Source of the DNA: Flabesymbios commensalis | Lineage: Eukaryota > Annelida > Polychaeta > Terebellida > Flabelligeridae | Reading direction: 5' to 3' | Assembly (NCBI GenBank): GCA_964017125.1 | Contig: OZ024905.1 | Location: forward strand, 40,142,869-40,206,868 | DNA length: 64,000 bases | Part shown: in pieces, positions 1-11,200 of the stretch | Position numbering within the stretch: position 1 is the stretch's first letter | Layout: each line of letters opens with the position of its first letter | Notes under the pieces: generated by a model | Seen by the model: only the letters and a program-made list of their open reading frames with translations | Databases searched by the model: none | Told to the model about the DNA's origin: nothing | Made by a program: the position numbers and the translations under genes

Positions 1-568
1 GAACTCTTATAATGTGTATAACTCAACAAGCTAATAAATATTTCTATCCAAAAAATAAAATACATGTTTTTAAAACGTTGGAAACTTATTATAACTCACC
101 AATGCAAAGTCAAATTTACTGTTAATATACTTTGTTATACATCATAGTGAACAATATAGCTAACTTGTATTATTTTGTGTATTTCAAATATTGGAAATAT
201 TACTATTAGTATATCTAGCATCCGAAAGAGTTCACCACTGTGTGTATTCGTAGAGTTACCAAGTTCACAAATAGCTTCTACATTTTAAACACAATATGAT
301 TTTATTTGGTATTGCATAACTGTTTTGTTTATTTTATTCAAAAGATTCATCCATGGAGAAGGGTGTTTTAAGTTTTTATCTTACTCCCCCGGTTAGTGAG
401 TTATTAAGGATTTAAGTTTGTTTCTTTTCAATATTGCTACCCCACCAAAACAAAGACCTGATCACAGCGGAGTAAGACACACTATCTGTATAAGCAGGAC
501 ATTAAAAGTACCAAGTGGCAGATCACGATTATCATTGAAAATAGAGTGGAAGACTTTCAATATTTTTT
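1..568. repeat. Direct duplication, copy 1
   Basis: This stretch reappears nearly unchanged at 929-1791, starting with the same word GAACTCTTATAATGTGTATA. The two copies differ by scattered substitutions, a few small indels and one large insertion in the second copy (see 1049-1340). Positions 569-928 lie between the copies and are not duplicated. No coding potential is visible and the unit is not a family I recognise. It lies about 4 kb beyond the 3' end of ASPM. Confidence 0.85.
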
Positions 569-928
569 GACAGTCAGATTTTAGTGGTTAATATGGATAT
601 CTTGAAAAGTTAGCAATGTTTGAATTTTTATTATATCCCACAAATTATCACAGTGCTACATGTCACTATTTAGTAGTGCAGTATACAGGAGTTAATTGAT
701 TATTTATGATGCAATAGCAAGTCATGACATAGAAATATGTGGACGATACAGCTTAAAATATTCTTATATAGGGCCTAATAGAAGAGCCACCAGAGAAGGA
801 TGATATTGTCATTCGTAGGGTTACTATCGTAAGCTAGTTACTATCTGCAAGAGATAAACAATAAATTATTTAAAAATATATATTGTTCTCGTTGTAAAAC
901 AGGCCAGGTATAAATCTAACATCATAGC

Positions 929-1791
929 GAACTCTTATAATGTGTATAACTCAACAAGCTAATAAATATTTCTATCCAAAAAATTATATACATGTTTTTA
1001 AAACGTTGGAAACTTATTATAACTCACCAATGCAAAGTCAAATTTACTGAAATGAATCGGGCTTTAGGCCACCTTTGTGCACATATAGGCTAAACTGGGC
1101 CAGGAGAACCTCCTGAGGATGGTGAGATGACACTGTCCTCTAGACACAGGATTCGAGCCCTGGCGGTCTGAGGCCGAGCACGCTACCTCTCGGTCACGGA
1201 GGCTCCCCACAATACTAACTTTCACACGTGGATGGGGAAGAAACAATTTTGTTTCTTTCAAACCGCCGAGACCGGGAACCGAACCACGGACTCTGGCGTG
1301 AAAGGCAGCGGTGCTAACCACTACCCTAGGGCCCCCGCCCAGTCAAATTTACTGTTAATATACTTCGTTATACATCATAATGAACAATATGGCTAACTTG
1401 TATTATTTTGTGTATTTCAAATATTGGAAATATTACTATTAGTATATCTAGCATCCGAAAGAGTTCACCACTGTGTGTATTCGTAGGGTTACCAAGTTCA
1501 CAAATAGCTTCTACATTTTAAACACAATATGATTTTATTTGGTATTGCATAACTGTTTTGTTTATTTTATTCAAAAGATTAATCCATGGAGAATGATGTT
1601 TTATTTTACTCCCCCGGTTAGTGAGTTATTAAGGATTTAAGTTCGTTACTTTTTAATATTGCTGCCCCACCAAACAAAGACCTGATCACAGCGCAGTAAG
1701 ACACACTATCTGTATAAGCAGGACATTAATAGTACCAAGTGGCAGATAACGATCATCATTGAAAAAAGAGTGGAAGACTTTCAATATTTTT
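929..1791. repeat. Direct duplication, copy 2 (interrupted by a SINE)
   Basis: Second copy of the unit at 1-568, in the same orientation and close in sequence. It is longer because a 292-bp SINE sits inside it. The uninterrupted copy 1 preserves the empty target site, so the insertion occurred after the duplication or was lost from copy 1 (inference). Confidence 0.85.
1049..1340 (-). mobile_element. tRNA-derived SINE with two tRNA-like modules
   Basis: The insert is flanked by a perfect 13-bp target duplication, AGTCAAATTTACT, at 1036-1048 and 1341-1353; the empty site is present in the duplicate at 1-568. Read on the minus strand, a first tRNA-like head has an A-box-like TAGTGGTTAGC near 1312-1326 and a B-box-like GGTTCGGTTCC near 1273-1284. 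A short linker follows. A second head has GACCGAGAGGTAGCGTGC near 1180-1196 and GGGCTCGAATCC at 1149-1160. Box spacing in both is tRNA-like. A related linker fragment occurs at 58021-58062. The two-headed structure is seen directly; RNA polymerase III transcription is inferred. Confidence 0.8.
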
Positions 1792-3760
1792 CTAATTTTT
1801 TTAAGTGATCATAAATACATTTCACAGTAAAAAGTGTATTATCTCATGTCATTTAGACATATATAGGCGTTATTACTTTGTGTGATATGGGTGATATATG
1901 CATATAATGTCTTTGTTTAATTTAGGTACCGGTATTGAGAATGTCACACACTTGAAAAATAAAGACTACTTCAGTATGATACTTTTACGTGTGGGCCAGC
2001 ATCTCAGCCTTTGGCCCACCATTAAGACGCTCTCCCCCAGTCTGTGGGAAATTGTAGCGGAATTTCACCGAACTCAGTAATGTAAATCATCTTTTTCCCT
2101 CTTTTGATTTTCGTGATTTTCTTTAAAAACATTTTTTTATTCTCCACACTACAGTCAGTAAGCCGGTGACGTCATAATGAATTTTCATGTTGTTCGGCTC
2201 TAACTTTGTCAAAAATCGACATAGGAAACTGATTTTGGGGTCTAATATGTTTCAGGGGCCTACGAATACGAGAGAAGACATAAATATAATGTATTTTCAT
2301 TGTTTGTGTTGATTCCGTTAGTATGTTGCGTCTTATTCTTGTAATTTACGTTTTTATGCGTCGATGTACAAGATATTCTATTAGGCTACTTTTAATAAGA
2401 CAAGCAATAAGTATCAGAAACATAAACAAGAATAGAGTGATAGAGGCTGCTCTGATAAAGTCACCGATCAAAATTATTGGCATATATATATCAGCGAGCT
2501 GTTTTATGCAGAATTCAGTTTGGATCCCAACTTTGTAGAAAGAAATAATAAATTCTGTATGTTTAGTCCACGCACAATTTATATGTAGGCCTACGTGCTG
2601 TGGTTTGATAAACATATTATGGACCAAAATCAATGTGCAACCCATCACCTCCAAGCTTACTAGATTCTACAATGGATTCAAGTCTGACAGAACTAGTAAA
2701 TATTGGTGTATTAATTGTGCTATCACTAAAGTTTAACTATTTTGTTAGAAGGCAAAAGGAGGTAGGTTCGGAAACCTCCTCTTACACCCGATATATTTAG
2801 CGACAGGAATCCAATTGCTGTGGATTCAAAGTGACAATGAAACGGAATTAATAAAACTATTTTAATCGACATTGGTACTTAAAAGGCTAATAGTGTTTGA
2901 ATGTATGTATGTCATAATATATAAAATAAAGTTTGTTGGTTGTGTGTGAGGATAGAAAAAATGCCATTTGTAGAAAATGCAATTTATTGGACCTGTGGCC
3001 GCGTGTTCTGAGACGAGCTCCAAAGTAAAGCTGTCAGTTATCACATGCATACTGGTATCTAGAGTAGGTTTAGCTGATAACTTAACTTTAATGATCGTCA
3101 AAGAACAAGAATACTGTTTTGTTTCAATGCTGGGCAAGCGCCGCAGACAATGGGTCACTATTGAAACAGCATAGGGCAAGTTTCTATTGTGTGCCAATAT
3201 ATTATAGCCCTTTACAATCCAGAATAAATGAAAAAAACTCAAATTGATCAAAATAAGAAATTACAGATCGTTTATTGTAGAGCACTAAAAATTAATCAGA
3301 TATTTCCATGATATATTTTACTTAAAATAGTTTTTAACTACAGTCCATTTTATATCAAGAAAAAATATCTTATAATAAGTTAATTTTACAAATTCGCAAT
3401 GAAAGGTGATAGTGATGTTGAAGATATGTACATGTACCATACAGCTAAAACAATGAATTTATACATCAGCCAATCAAATTTCACAGGCAAGGTCACATAC
3501 ATTCACATTTATCCATCATTCCCACCAGATTTAAAATTCAGGTGAATTATAAGCTAATAAAGTATAGTACATCATCTCTTTTTTCACATATAAACAGTAA
3601 TTCAGTAGAAAAATAGACTTATCTATTATTTCACACACAGCAACATAACATAATTTCACAAGGAATGATAATTACTTAAAATATTATTAATGGTTGTCAC
3701 TTTTTTTATATAATTCTTTTTTAAATACATCAACAACGATTATTTAATTTAATATTGTTT
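1792..3760. other. Intergenic sequence, nothing recognised
   Basis: AT-rich sequence 3' of ASPM. Short open frames occur on both strands and overlap one another, but none shows a recognisable domain or coding bias. I see no RNA gene or clear repeat here. Confidence 0.5.
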
Positions 3761-3826
3761 CCTTGGATATGAAAGGGTACATCTTCCACTTCACAAAGTG
3801 GTAGATATAACCTTTCACATCCAAGG
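3761..3826. other. 66-nt near-perfect hairpin
   Basis: Two arms of 31 nt, beginning CCTTGGATATGAAAGGG and ending with its near complement CCTTTCACATCCAAGG, pair with about four mismatches around a loop of roughly four bases. This could be a microRNA-like precursor or a very short foldback element. The loop is small for a typical precursor and no flanking terminal repeat or target duplication was seen. It lies about 1.2 kb beyond the ASPM stop codon. Confidence 0.55.
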
Positions 3827-4870
3827 GCACCAAATATTAAACAGCAGGCACAATATGCTAGGCCAGAACTGCACCAGCACTAAACAAACATTGGAGCAGC
3901 ATCTGTGTTCGCCAAGTCAATAGCTTGTATTTCTTTTGTAATGTAAAATTTAAAATCTAGTCTTTGAGCAGGCATATTAATGATAAGGGTATTGAAGACA
4001 AAGTTAATTAATGTACGCATATATATATTTCAGTTTAAATGAACACTGCAGACTTCTACATGTATTTTATATACAATAAATACAGTTATCCAATAATAAA
4101 AAGATTAACAAAATGAACTATTAATTATCAGTCAGGCAGTTGCCTGTAACGTTCTATCCAAACACATCTTGGTTTACAAAACAACAATATATGGGGTAAC
4201 CCTATGGATATTGAATGGACATTTATACCTGGAATATGTAGGTCGTAGTTTGAATTTTCATTTATTTTGATTTTTTTTATAAATATATATGAATGCACAC
4301 AATAGATATAGAGATGCTCATTGGAAAATTGTTTATTATTAGTCACATGCATTGATTTAATTAATTGCAAAAATGGTAAAAAAATGATAAACTCTATGAT
4401 ATATTGTGCAATGTATTTTGAATATATTTGAGCATCTTCCTTTATTAGATTTCTAAACATTTCGATCTAACACGGTAAAAAAAAAGATTGGATTTCAATA
4501 ATTATAAAAATTAACTTCTCACATCTAAACATCGAAGTAATATTATTATATAGATGCTTCCAATGCAAAAAATATTGATTAGTCGAGTTCCTTTTTCAAC
4601 AGACACCAGGGTGTGTTATTAATATAATATTCAGACAATAATTCTGAACATTTACAATTGAATCATCATCCAGAGCCACTATTGACCATTTTCGGTACTG
4701 CAGATATGGATGTCTGAATGTCGTCACTCAGGGGCCGGTTTCTATAACTAACCTAAGCCCTAGGTAAAATCAGAATGTACTGAAATAGTCTGTACTTCGT
4801 CCAAATCTGAGTGACAAAAACCTGTCCGGGATATATTGATCAAAGGGTGGTTACTGCTAATGAGACATCA
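3827..4870. other. Intergenic sequence, nothing recognised
   Basis: AT-rich sequence between the hairpin and the ASPM 3' end. No gene, repeat or clear element was recognised. The last part may belong to longer ASPM 3' UTR isoforms. Confidence 0.45.
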
Positions 4871-4876
4871 TTTATT
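4871..4876 (-). terminator. Probable ASPM polyadenylation signal
   Basis: Canonical AATAAA on the minus strand, about 135 nt downstream of the ASPM stop codon at 5012-5014. It is the first such hexamer after the stop. Use is inferred from position only. Confidence 0.55.
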
Positions 4877-5011
4877 TTACAAATTCAGCATTCAATTGGT
4901 CACAAAAGCCAACTCTTAGGCAAGTGATTGGTCGAGAGGGCTACGTCGAATAATCACACGAATAACAAGATCTAGTCCGTCACTTTGATTCTGCTGGTCC
5001 AGATGTCGGGA

Positions 5012-5284
5012 TTATTTGGGTTTGAGATGTAAACTTGTCATTGTGAATCTGATCGCCAAGAATGGATCTTCTATAGCACCCACACTGTCACGACTCAGCA
5101 CCCATGCAGGTCGGAATCTGGGTTTGGTAGGACTTGTCTGTCCAGGTACAAATCCACAAAATGACTGTGAAGCATTCATCTTGGCTCTGGTCATCTGTCT
5201 TTTCTCGTCAATCTTATGTTTCCTGGCAGTCAAAGTATAAATGCTCTGTAAGCGCTCCACGAGCCTGTCATGATCCAACATCAC
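5012..5284 (-). CDS. ASPM: ASPM exon 25 (C terminus and stop)
   Basis: Residues 3789-3878. The exon opens after a long T-tract and CAG acceptor with [24 protein letters not shown], broken by position only: compare human KVVDRIYSLYKLTAHKHK. It ends with the conserved [17 protein letters not shown] stretch (human KPDWVLRRDNMEEITNP). Stop is TAA at 5012-5014. This is the end of the HEAT/ARM-like tail. Start phase 0. Confidence 0.93.
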   Translation of the reverse strand: MMLDHDRLVERLQSIYTLTARKHKIDEKRQMTRAKMNASQSFCGFVPGQTSPTKPRFRPAWVLSRDSVGAIEDPFLAIRFTMTSLHLKPK

Positions 5285-8200
5285 CTGAAAAAAAGATCAA
5301 CCAGCATCTTAACTGAACTGTATCATTATTTTTTTTTTTTATTAATAAAGATATTCTTAACATGTTAAAACAAGAGCACACTCGACAATAGCCCGCCGCC
5401 ATTATTGAACTTGAAGTCATTATTGTGGCCACAAAGTCAAATTATTGACGTAAAATGCGAAAAATGACAGCCATTTTGAATATTTTTCCAGCCATTATTG
5501 AACTTGTCCGAGAACTGGTTATTATTAACATGCATAACAGATTTGAAGATGATACATGAAAAACTTTTCAAGTTATCGCGCCCACAAGGTCAAATTATTG
5601 ACGTAAAATGCGAAAAATCGCAATAAATCAGCCATTTGAATTTTTTTTAGCCATTATTGAACTTGTCCAAGAACTACTTATAAGTAACATGCATAACAAA
5701 TTTAAAGAAGATACGTGAACAACTTTTCAAGTTATCGCGCCCACAAGGTCAAATTATTGACGTAAAATGCGAAAAAAAAATTTTCAGCCATTATTGAACT
5801 TGTCCGAGAACTGGTCATTAGTAACATGCATACCAAATTTGGGAAGGATACAAGAAAAACTTTTCAAGTTATCGCGCCCACAAGTAAATGTTAACACCGA
5901 CGATGCCGAACTTCAATTGCAATAGCCCACCTTTTTTAATTAAAAGGCGGGCTAAAAATAACGAATATGCAGTGACTGCTATTACACTTTTGAATTTTAA
6001 CATGTAGTACTTTAAATCATTTTACAACTATTTTTATAATTGAAAAAAGAACATCATCATATCTATTCTTTTTTTTTCTCACTTTTTTAAAGTTATTATA
6101 CTGGGCATAACTGCACTAATTCTTCACAAAATAATTCTGATCCAATAGGCCCTAACCTATAACTATGACACCTATGTTAGTGGCAAAGAATTTTTTATAA
6201 CATTCTGATATTGGTCAGATCTTTTGGCGAATAAGCACAAAGGATGTGACGGCTGTGGAAGTGAAGTACAACTATAAATGTTCAGATAAGATAATACAGA
6301 AGCAAAATACAGAGATTCAACTTCCAGACTACATGTATAATACAAACCATACATCTAGACTATACACACAGTACCAGACTATACAAACAGTACCTCCAGA
6401 TTATACAAACAGTAGCCTACATCCAGACTATACAAACAGTACCTCCAGACTACACAAACCGTACCTCCAGACTATGCAAACCGTACATCCAGACTATACA
6501 AACAGTACATCCAGACAATACAATTTAATTTTTTCCCTATGTTTGAAGTAATTACATGTACCTCGTTATACTACTGGAATTACTGGAACCTTTGTGTTGA
6601 TATATAGTGGAGATAATTCAAACAGTCTGGTTCAATGTGAAGCAATGATAAGTGCATTATCTCTTCACACTAAATCAACTAAGGTTCTTCTCATACACTA
6701 TTACTGACATTGATCAATTTTTTTTCGAATAATTCAGCAAAGCATACATAAATAGATGTTAAAAATCGTATCTGCTACACCCGAATCGTAGACATTGGCA
6801 TCTGTGAAAATATACTTGTAGTAATAGTACCTTTCTCCTTGACGGATCGTGTGCCAGTAAACCTACAAGCATACACGTCTTATTAAATATAAACCCTTTC
6901 TCTCTGTAAACCTGCATCAGCTCCAGTAATGTTTCCAGACTATCTGTGGCACTGAATACTGATTCGACGGTCTTCTCATACTGAAACATTTTAAATATGA
7001 CTTCATTTCAAGACATTTTTTAAAGCACTGGAATAGAGCAAGCAAACAATATCTATTTGACCCTTTAACCGCCAAATTATTCAATCTGAATTTTCACTCA
7101 CTTGAAATTGTGTCTCGCTGACGCGATCCACAACTTCAAGTGAGTGAAAATTATTCAGATTTGACAAAATGGAGGTCAACTGTTTTAAAATATTGCTGAT
7201 TGATGTCATATTTTATCATTACCATGTTTAAAAGGTGATACTTAATGTGCTAATAAAAAATGAAAACCAGAATATATGCGACACCGGGGTTTAAAGGGTT
7301 AACATAACACTGCTCTACAACATTTGGAGAGTCTGAGGTTGCCCACAGAGTAATTTTTGGTGTATTTTTATCATCTTAAACCATATAATCAACAATTAAT
7401 ATTAAAAAACATGCTATTTAAAATATAATACATGTATAAATCTGTAAAAGTCAATTAGAAAGAGACCCTAAACAATGCCTTTTATAGAATTCATATCAGT
7501 ATACAATTATTACTGCAATGATATCAGTTTACAAATTTTTATCTAATGCATCCGGCTGAATTGTTTGTGTCTATTTTTCATTTATTTGAAGTCGAATTGC
7601 ACACAACTTCTCAGTTTCAAATGATACAAGAGCACAGGCGACAATAGCCCATTGTTAACAGCTAAAAATGTAATAAATCTGCCTTTTTTCAGCCATTATT
7701 GAATTGATTATTATCAACATGAAAAATAAAATTTGAGCACAATACGTGAAAAACATTTTAAGATATCCCGGTCACAAAGGAAATGTTAACACTTACGACG
7801 CTAAACTTTAATTGCAATAGCACAACTTTTTTAATAAAAAATTGGAAGTATTTGATTGAAGACCATGCACCACGAACTATTCTACCAATATCAGTGGCAT
7901 TTTATAGAGTTTACATCATGCTACAAAAAATATAATTATATATAGAGAGCTCTAGGGTTAATCCTGTGCTGTGACAGACTGCAAGCTTACCTTGGCCAGG
8001 TTAAGCAGAATATTGATGGAGTAGCGGATGAGCTCCATATGAGGCAGACTACGATTACAGCTTCTGACCAATCTTAATATAACCTGCACCGCATGCCCTT
8101 CTACAATTCGCTGACAGCATCTCCATGATAAACGGGTAGCAACATCTAAAAAATTGTTGGAAACAAGTGAGACAGTATTAGATGCAGGTGATATTTACTG

Positions 8201-11200
8201 TCAAATTGTTTATTTCAATTATTTCCATACATTTGAAGCTGGGATTGCTGAAGCAATATAAATCCAAAATTTGTCTTACTGGTATAATAAAAATACCACC
8301 AGAGGGACATTACATTTTTATACAGATAGATGATATAAATAAAGTTGCATTACAAAGCAACTAATCAATATAGAAGCAAATTCAAATTACAAAAAAGTGC
8401 AGAATTTGATGTACCGTACTATCAAATAAAATAAAAGCAATTTTTCTATCTGACGCATCAAGACACACGATCATGAAAGGTTACTCATTCTAATCATTGT
8501 GCTGAAGACAATGGAATGGAAACATGTCAACTAGAAAAGCAATATTTATATGATTTAGAAAAGCAATATTAACTCATAGCAGTCTAAGTCCGAGCCCAGC
8601 TCGGACCTGGAATTTATGACGTTGCAGTCTAAGTCCGAGCCCGGCTCGGACCTGGCAATAATGCTTAGCCATTCACAAAATGACATCACTTGCGCAACTA
8701 TCAACACAGCATGAGGAACCTAGAACACAAAGAGTTGATTTATCTGCGTCACAACTGTTTCTGAACTAAAATAGAACTCCAGGCTCAGATGAATACGAGG
8801 CTTTCAGTATTTCCTAGATGAGTTGGGAGTGTCATCTCAAAATTTGAAATCTGGTATGCCCCTCAGGGAATTTAGAAAGATTACTATATATCCCATGATA
8901 ATAACTTATTTACCCCATTAATTTGTGTGCATAGACCTATTGAATGCTTCTTCGAAATGTCCGTGAAGTATTTTACTATATTTTATGTGAATTGATATAA
9001 TGTTGTACTCCTGAATCTCTTCTGGTTATATATTGTATGTGTGTTCCTGTGGTGTATGGGAAATATAGATCCCATCCTTTTAAATTTATATTTGGAGTAT
9101 CAGAATATGTCTCAAAATCACAGAAATGGCCAGACCACACAGACGTCCAATGTCAAAACGGCCAGACTGCTATGAGTTAATATGATTGAGATCTTACCTA
9201 AGTTTATCAGTGCCTCTAAGATATAGGACAGCTGCTTATAGCATAAAAGAAAATCAAGAGCATCAGACGTTCGATTGCATAGCTTTTTATCTTCAGTAGC
9301 ATTTTTTGCTGCCTCTTGAACTCGTTTTCTCATTGAATGCACTTTCTTGCTCTTCGTGTTTTTACGTAGATAGTAACCTCTCCACAAAGACTGAAAATAC
9401 GAACAGCATGTTAGATAATTATTATGTTTCAAATAATAATTAAATGTTTCATATTCTCCAAACTCTAGAAAAAAATCCATTATTTTTTTTTCATCTCCCA
9501 GTTTGGCCAGTAAAAATACACCAGCACTTACAATTTTTCACCATCTAGAGATTCAATTAGTTACTTAATCACAAAAGACAACTTGGGGTGTATTTGAATT
9601 CACAGGAATCAAGGAGTGTACTCTCTTTGAATGTGAATATTAACTTATTGTAAAAATAAGCTGCACCTGTATTCTGAGTGCAGATTGTTGCATGTTCTTC
9701 ACATGTTGTCGTGCTAACCAGCTCCTCACAGCCGTCTGCATTATAACCACAGCATTATTTTGTTTTCTTCGACGTATTCTCCAAGCGTGTTGCAGGGTAT
9801 TGGCTGCGTGCTTCAACTTCAGGAATCTTAGCCTCAGCAGTTTAGCTCTCATCCAATTCTGGAACAATCACGGCAAGATTAATCTTTGTCCAGCAGAATT
9901 GTTTTTCATTCATTTTAAACTGGAATTGCCAACACAATTTCCAGCCTAAAATGACGAAATATAGCTTTATTTATGCAAAACAGATAATTAGCTAATTTTC
10001 TGATTAACTGAGTATTTAACACTTATTCAGAATACTTTATCAATTCCAGTGTCATTTTGTTTGGTTTAACACTTGATTAAAACATATAACAGGGTTCCCA
10101 CAAAAATCTGACAAGTGAATTCAAGGACTTTTCGGGGACTTTTCAAGGACTAAATGTATGTTTTCCAGGACTTAAATGCCACTTTTTTCAGTCAAATATA
10201 TATACTAGCTAGTAAGGGAGCCACCATTCAATTACTTAATTAATTATTTCACTTCCTATCTGCACAACTATTTTTTTAACACTGCCTGAAGCACAATATT
10301 TATTCCACTTTAAAAATATCCTGTCCACAAAGTTTGATCCCAAACGAGCCTTAGTATTGATAGCCCAACGAAGCGAGTCTCCACAAATTGACAGGGTCGC
10401 TTAATTATGCTGAGCAAAACGAGGCACATAGAGAATTATTTATACACTGTATCCTGAAAATTTCGTCTGAAAATATTCATTTAAAAAAACTCCAGCCCCC
10501 GCACTCCTTGGTAATCGAATCCTGGTCCCCGAGGACAAAAATATGCACTGCACTGATGATTTCTGTTGGGCCATCTGTTTCATCAAAGATTTCTTAATAC
10601 ATAACATCTTATAATTTTATTTATTCATATGGCCCTTTTCAGAATTCGCTTTTTAAGGACCTGTATAATGCATAAAACATGACGAAAAATAGCTAACTGG
10701 TAAGTTGAAAACTGCCATAGAAAACCAAATGCCATGGACCAAGGGAATCCCAGGACATTTTAATCAGAATTCCACTGTTCCAGAACAATCTGAAAAATTT
10801 TGTTTTTCCGGGACATTTCAGGACAGCCATAATTTTCCAAGACATGTGGGAACCCTGCATATATAATAATATATCGATTTAGCAGCACAAGGGTTAATAT
10901 GTAATGACGGTGACATTATAAATTATATCTCTTCGGTGTTAGGGGATAGTTCTCTTCATATATATATATTTTAGAAAAAACATACACAATTGGGCTTTAA
11001 AAGCGGACCATACTAACATTGCTGCGACTGCAATGGCTGATTAAAGAAATAAATGCAGATGAAAGCATGCCGCTAAATAGCTTAGGAAAAAAAGAGAGCT
11101 TTCTGAAGATTGCTATTTCATACCTGTATAACAACTATTGATTGAACTTTTTCTTTCATTTTAACAATAATCAGATGTTTTCTATATATTCTCTGAATGG

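Noticed and set aside
1064-1321. Minus-strand open frame of 85 codons
   Set aside because: It lies entirely inside the tRNA-derived SINE and has no domain; a by-product of the SINE sequence.
2346-3251. Overlapping open frames on both strands 3' of ASPM (up to 129 codons)
   Set aside because: They overlap in opposite strands, show no family features, and AT-rich intergenic sequence easily gives such frames.
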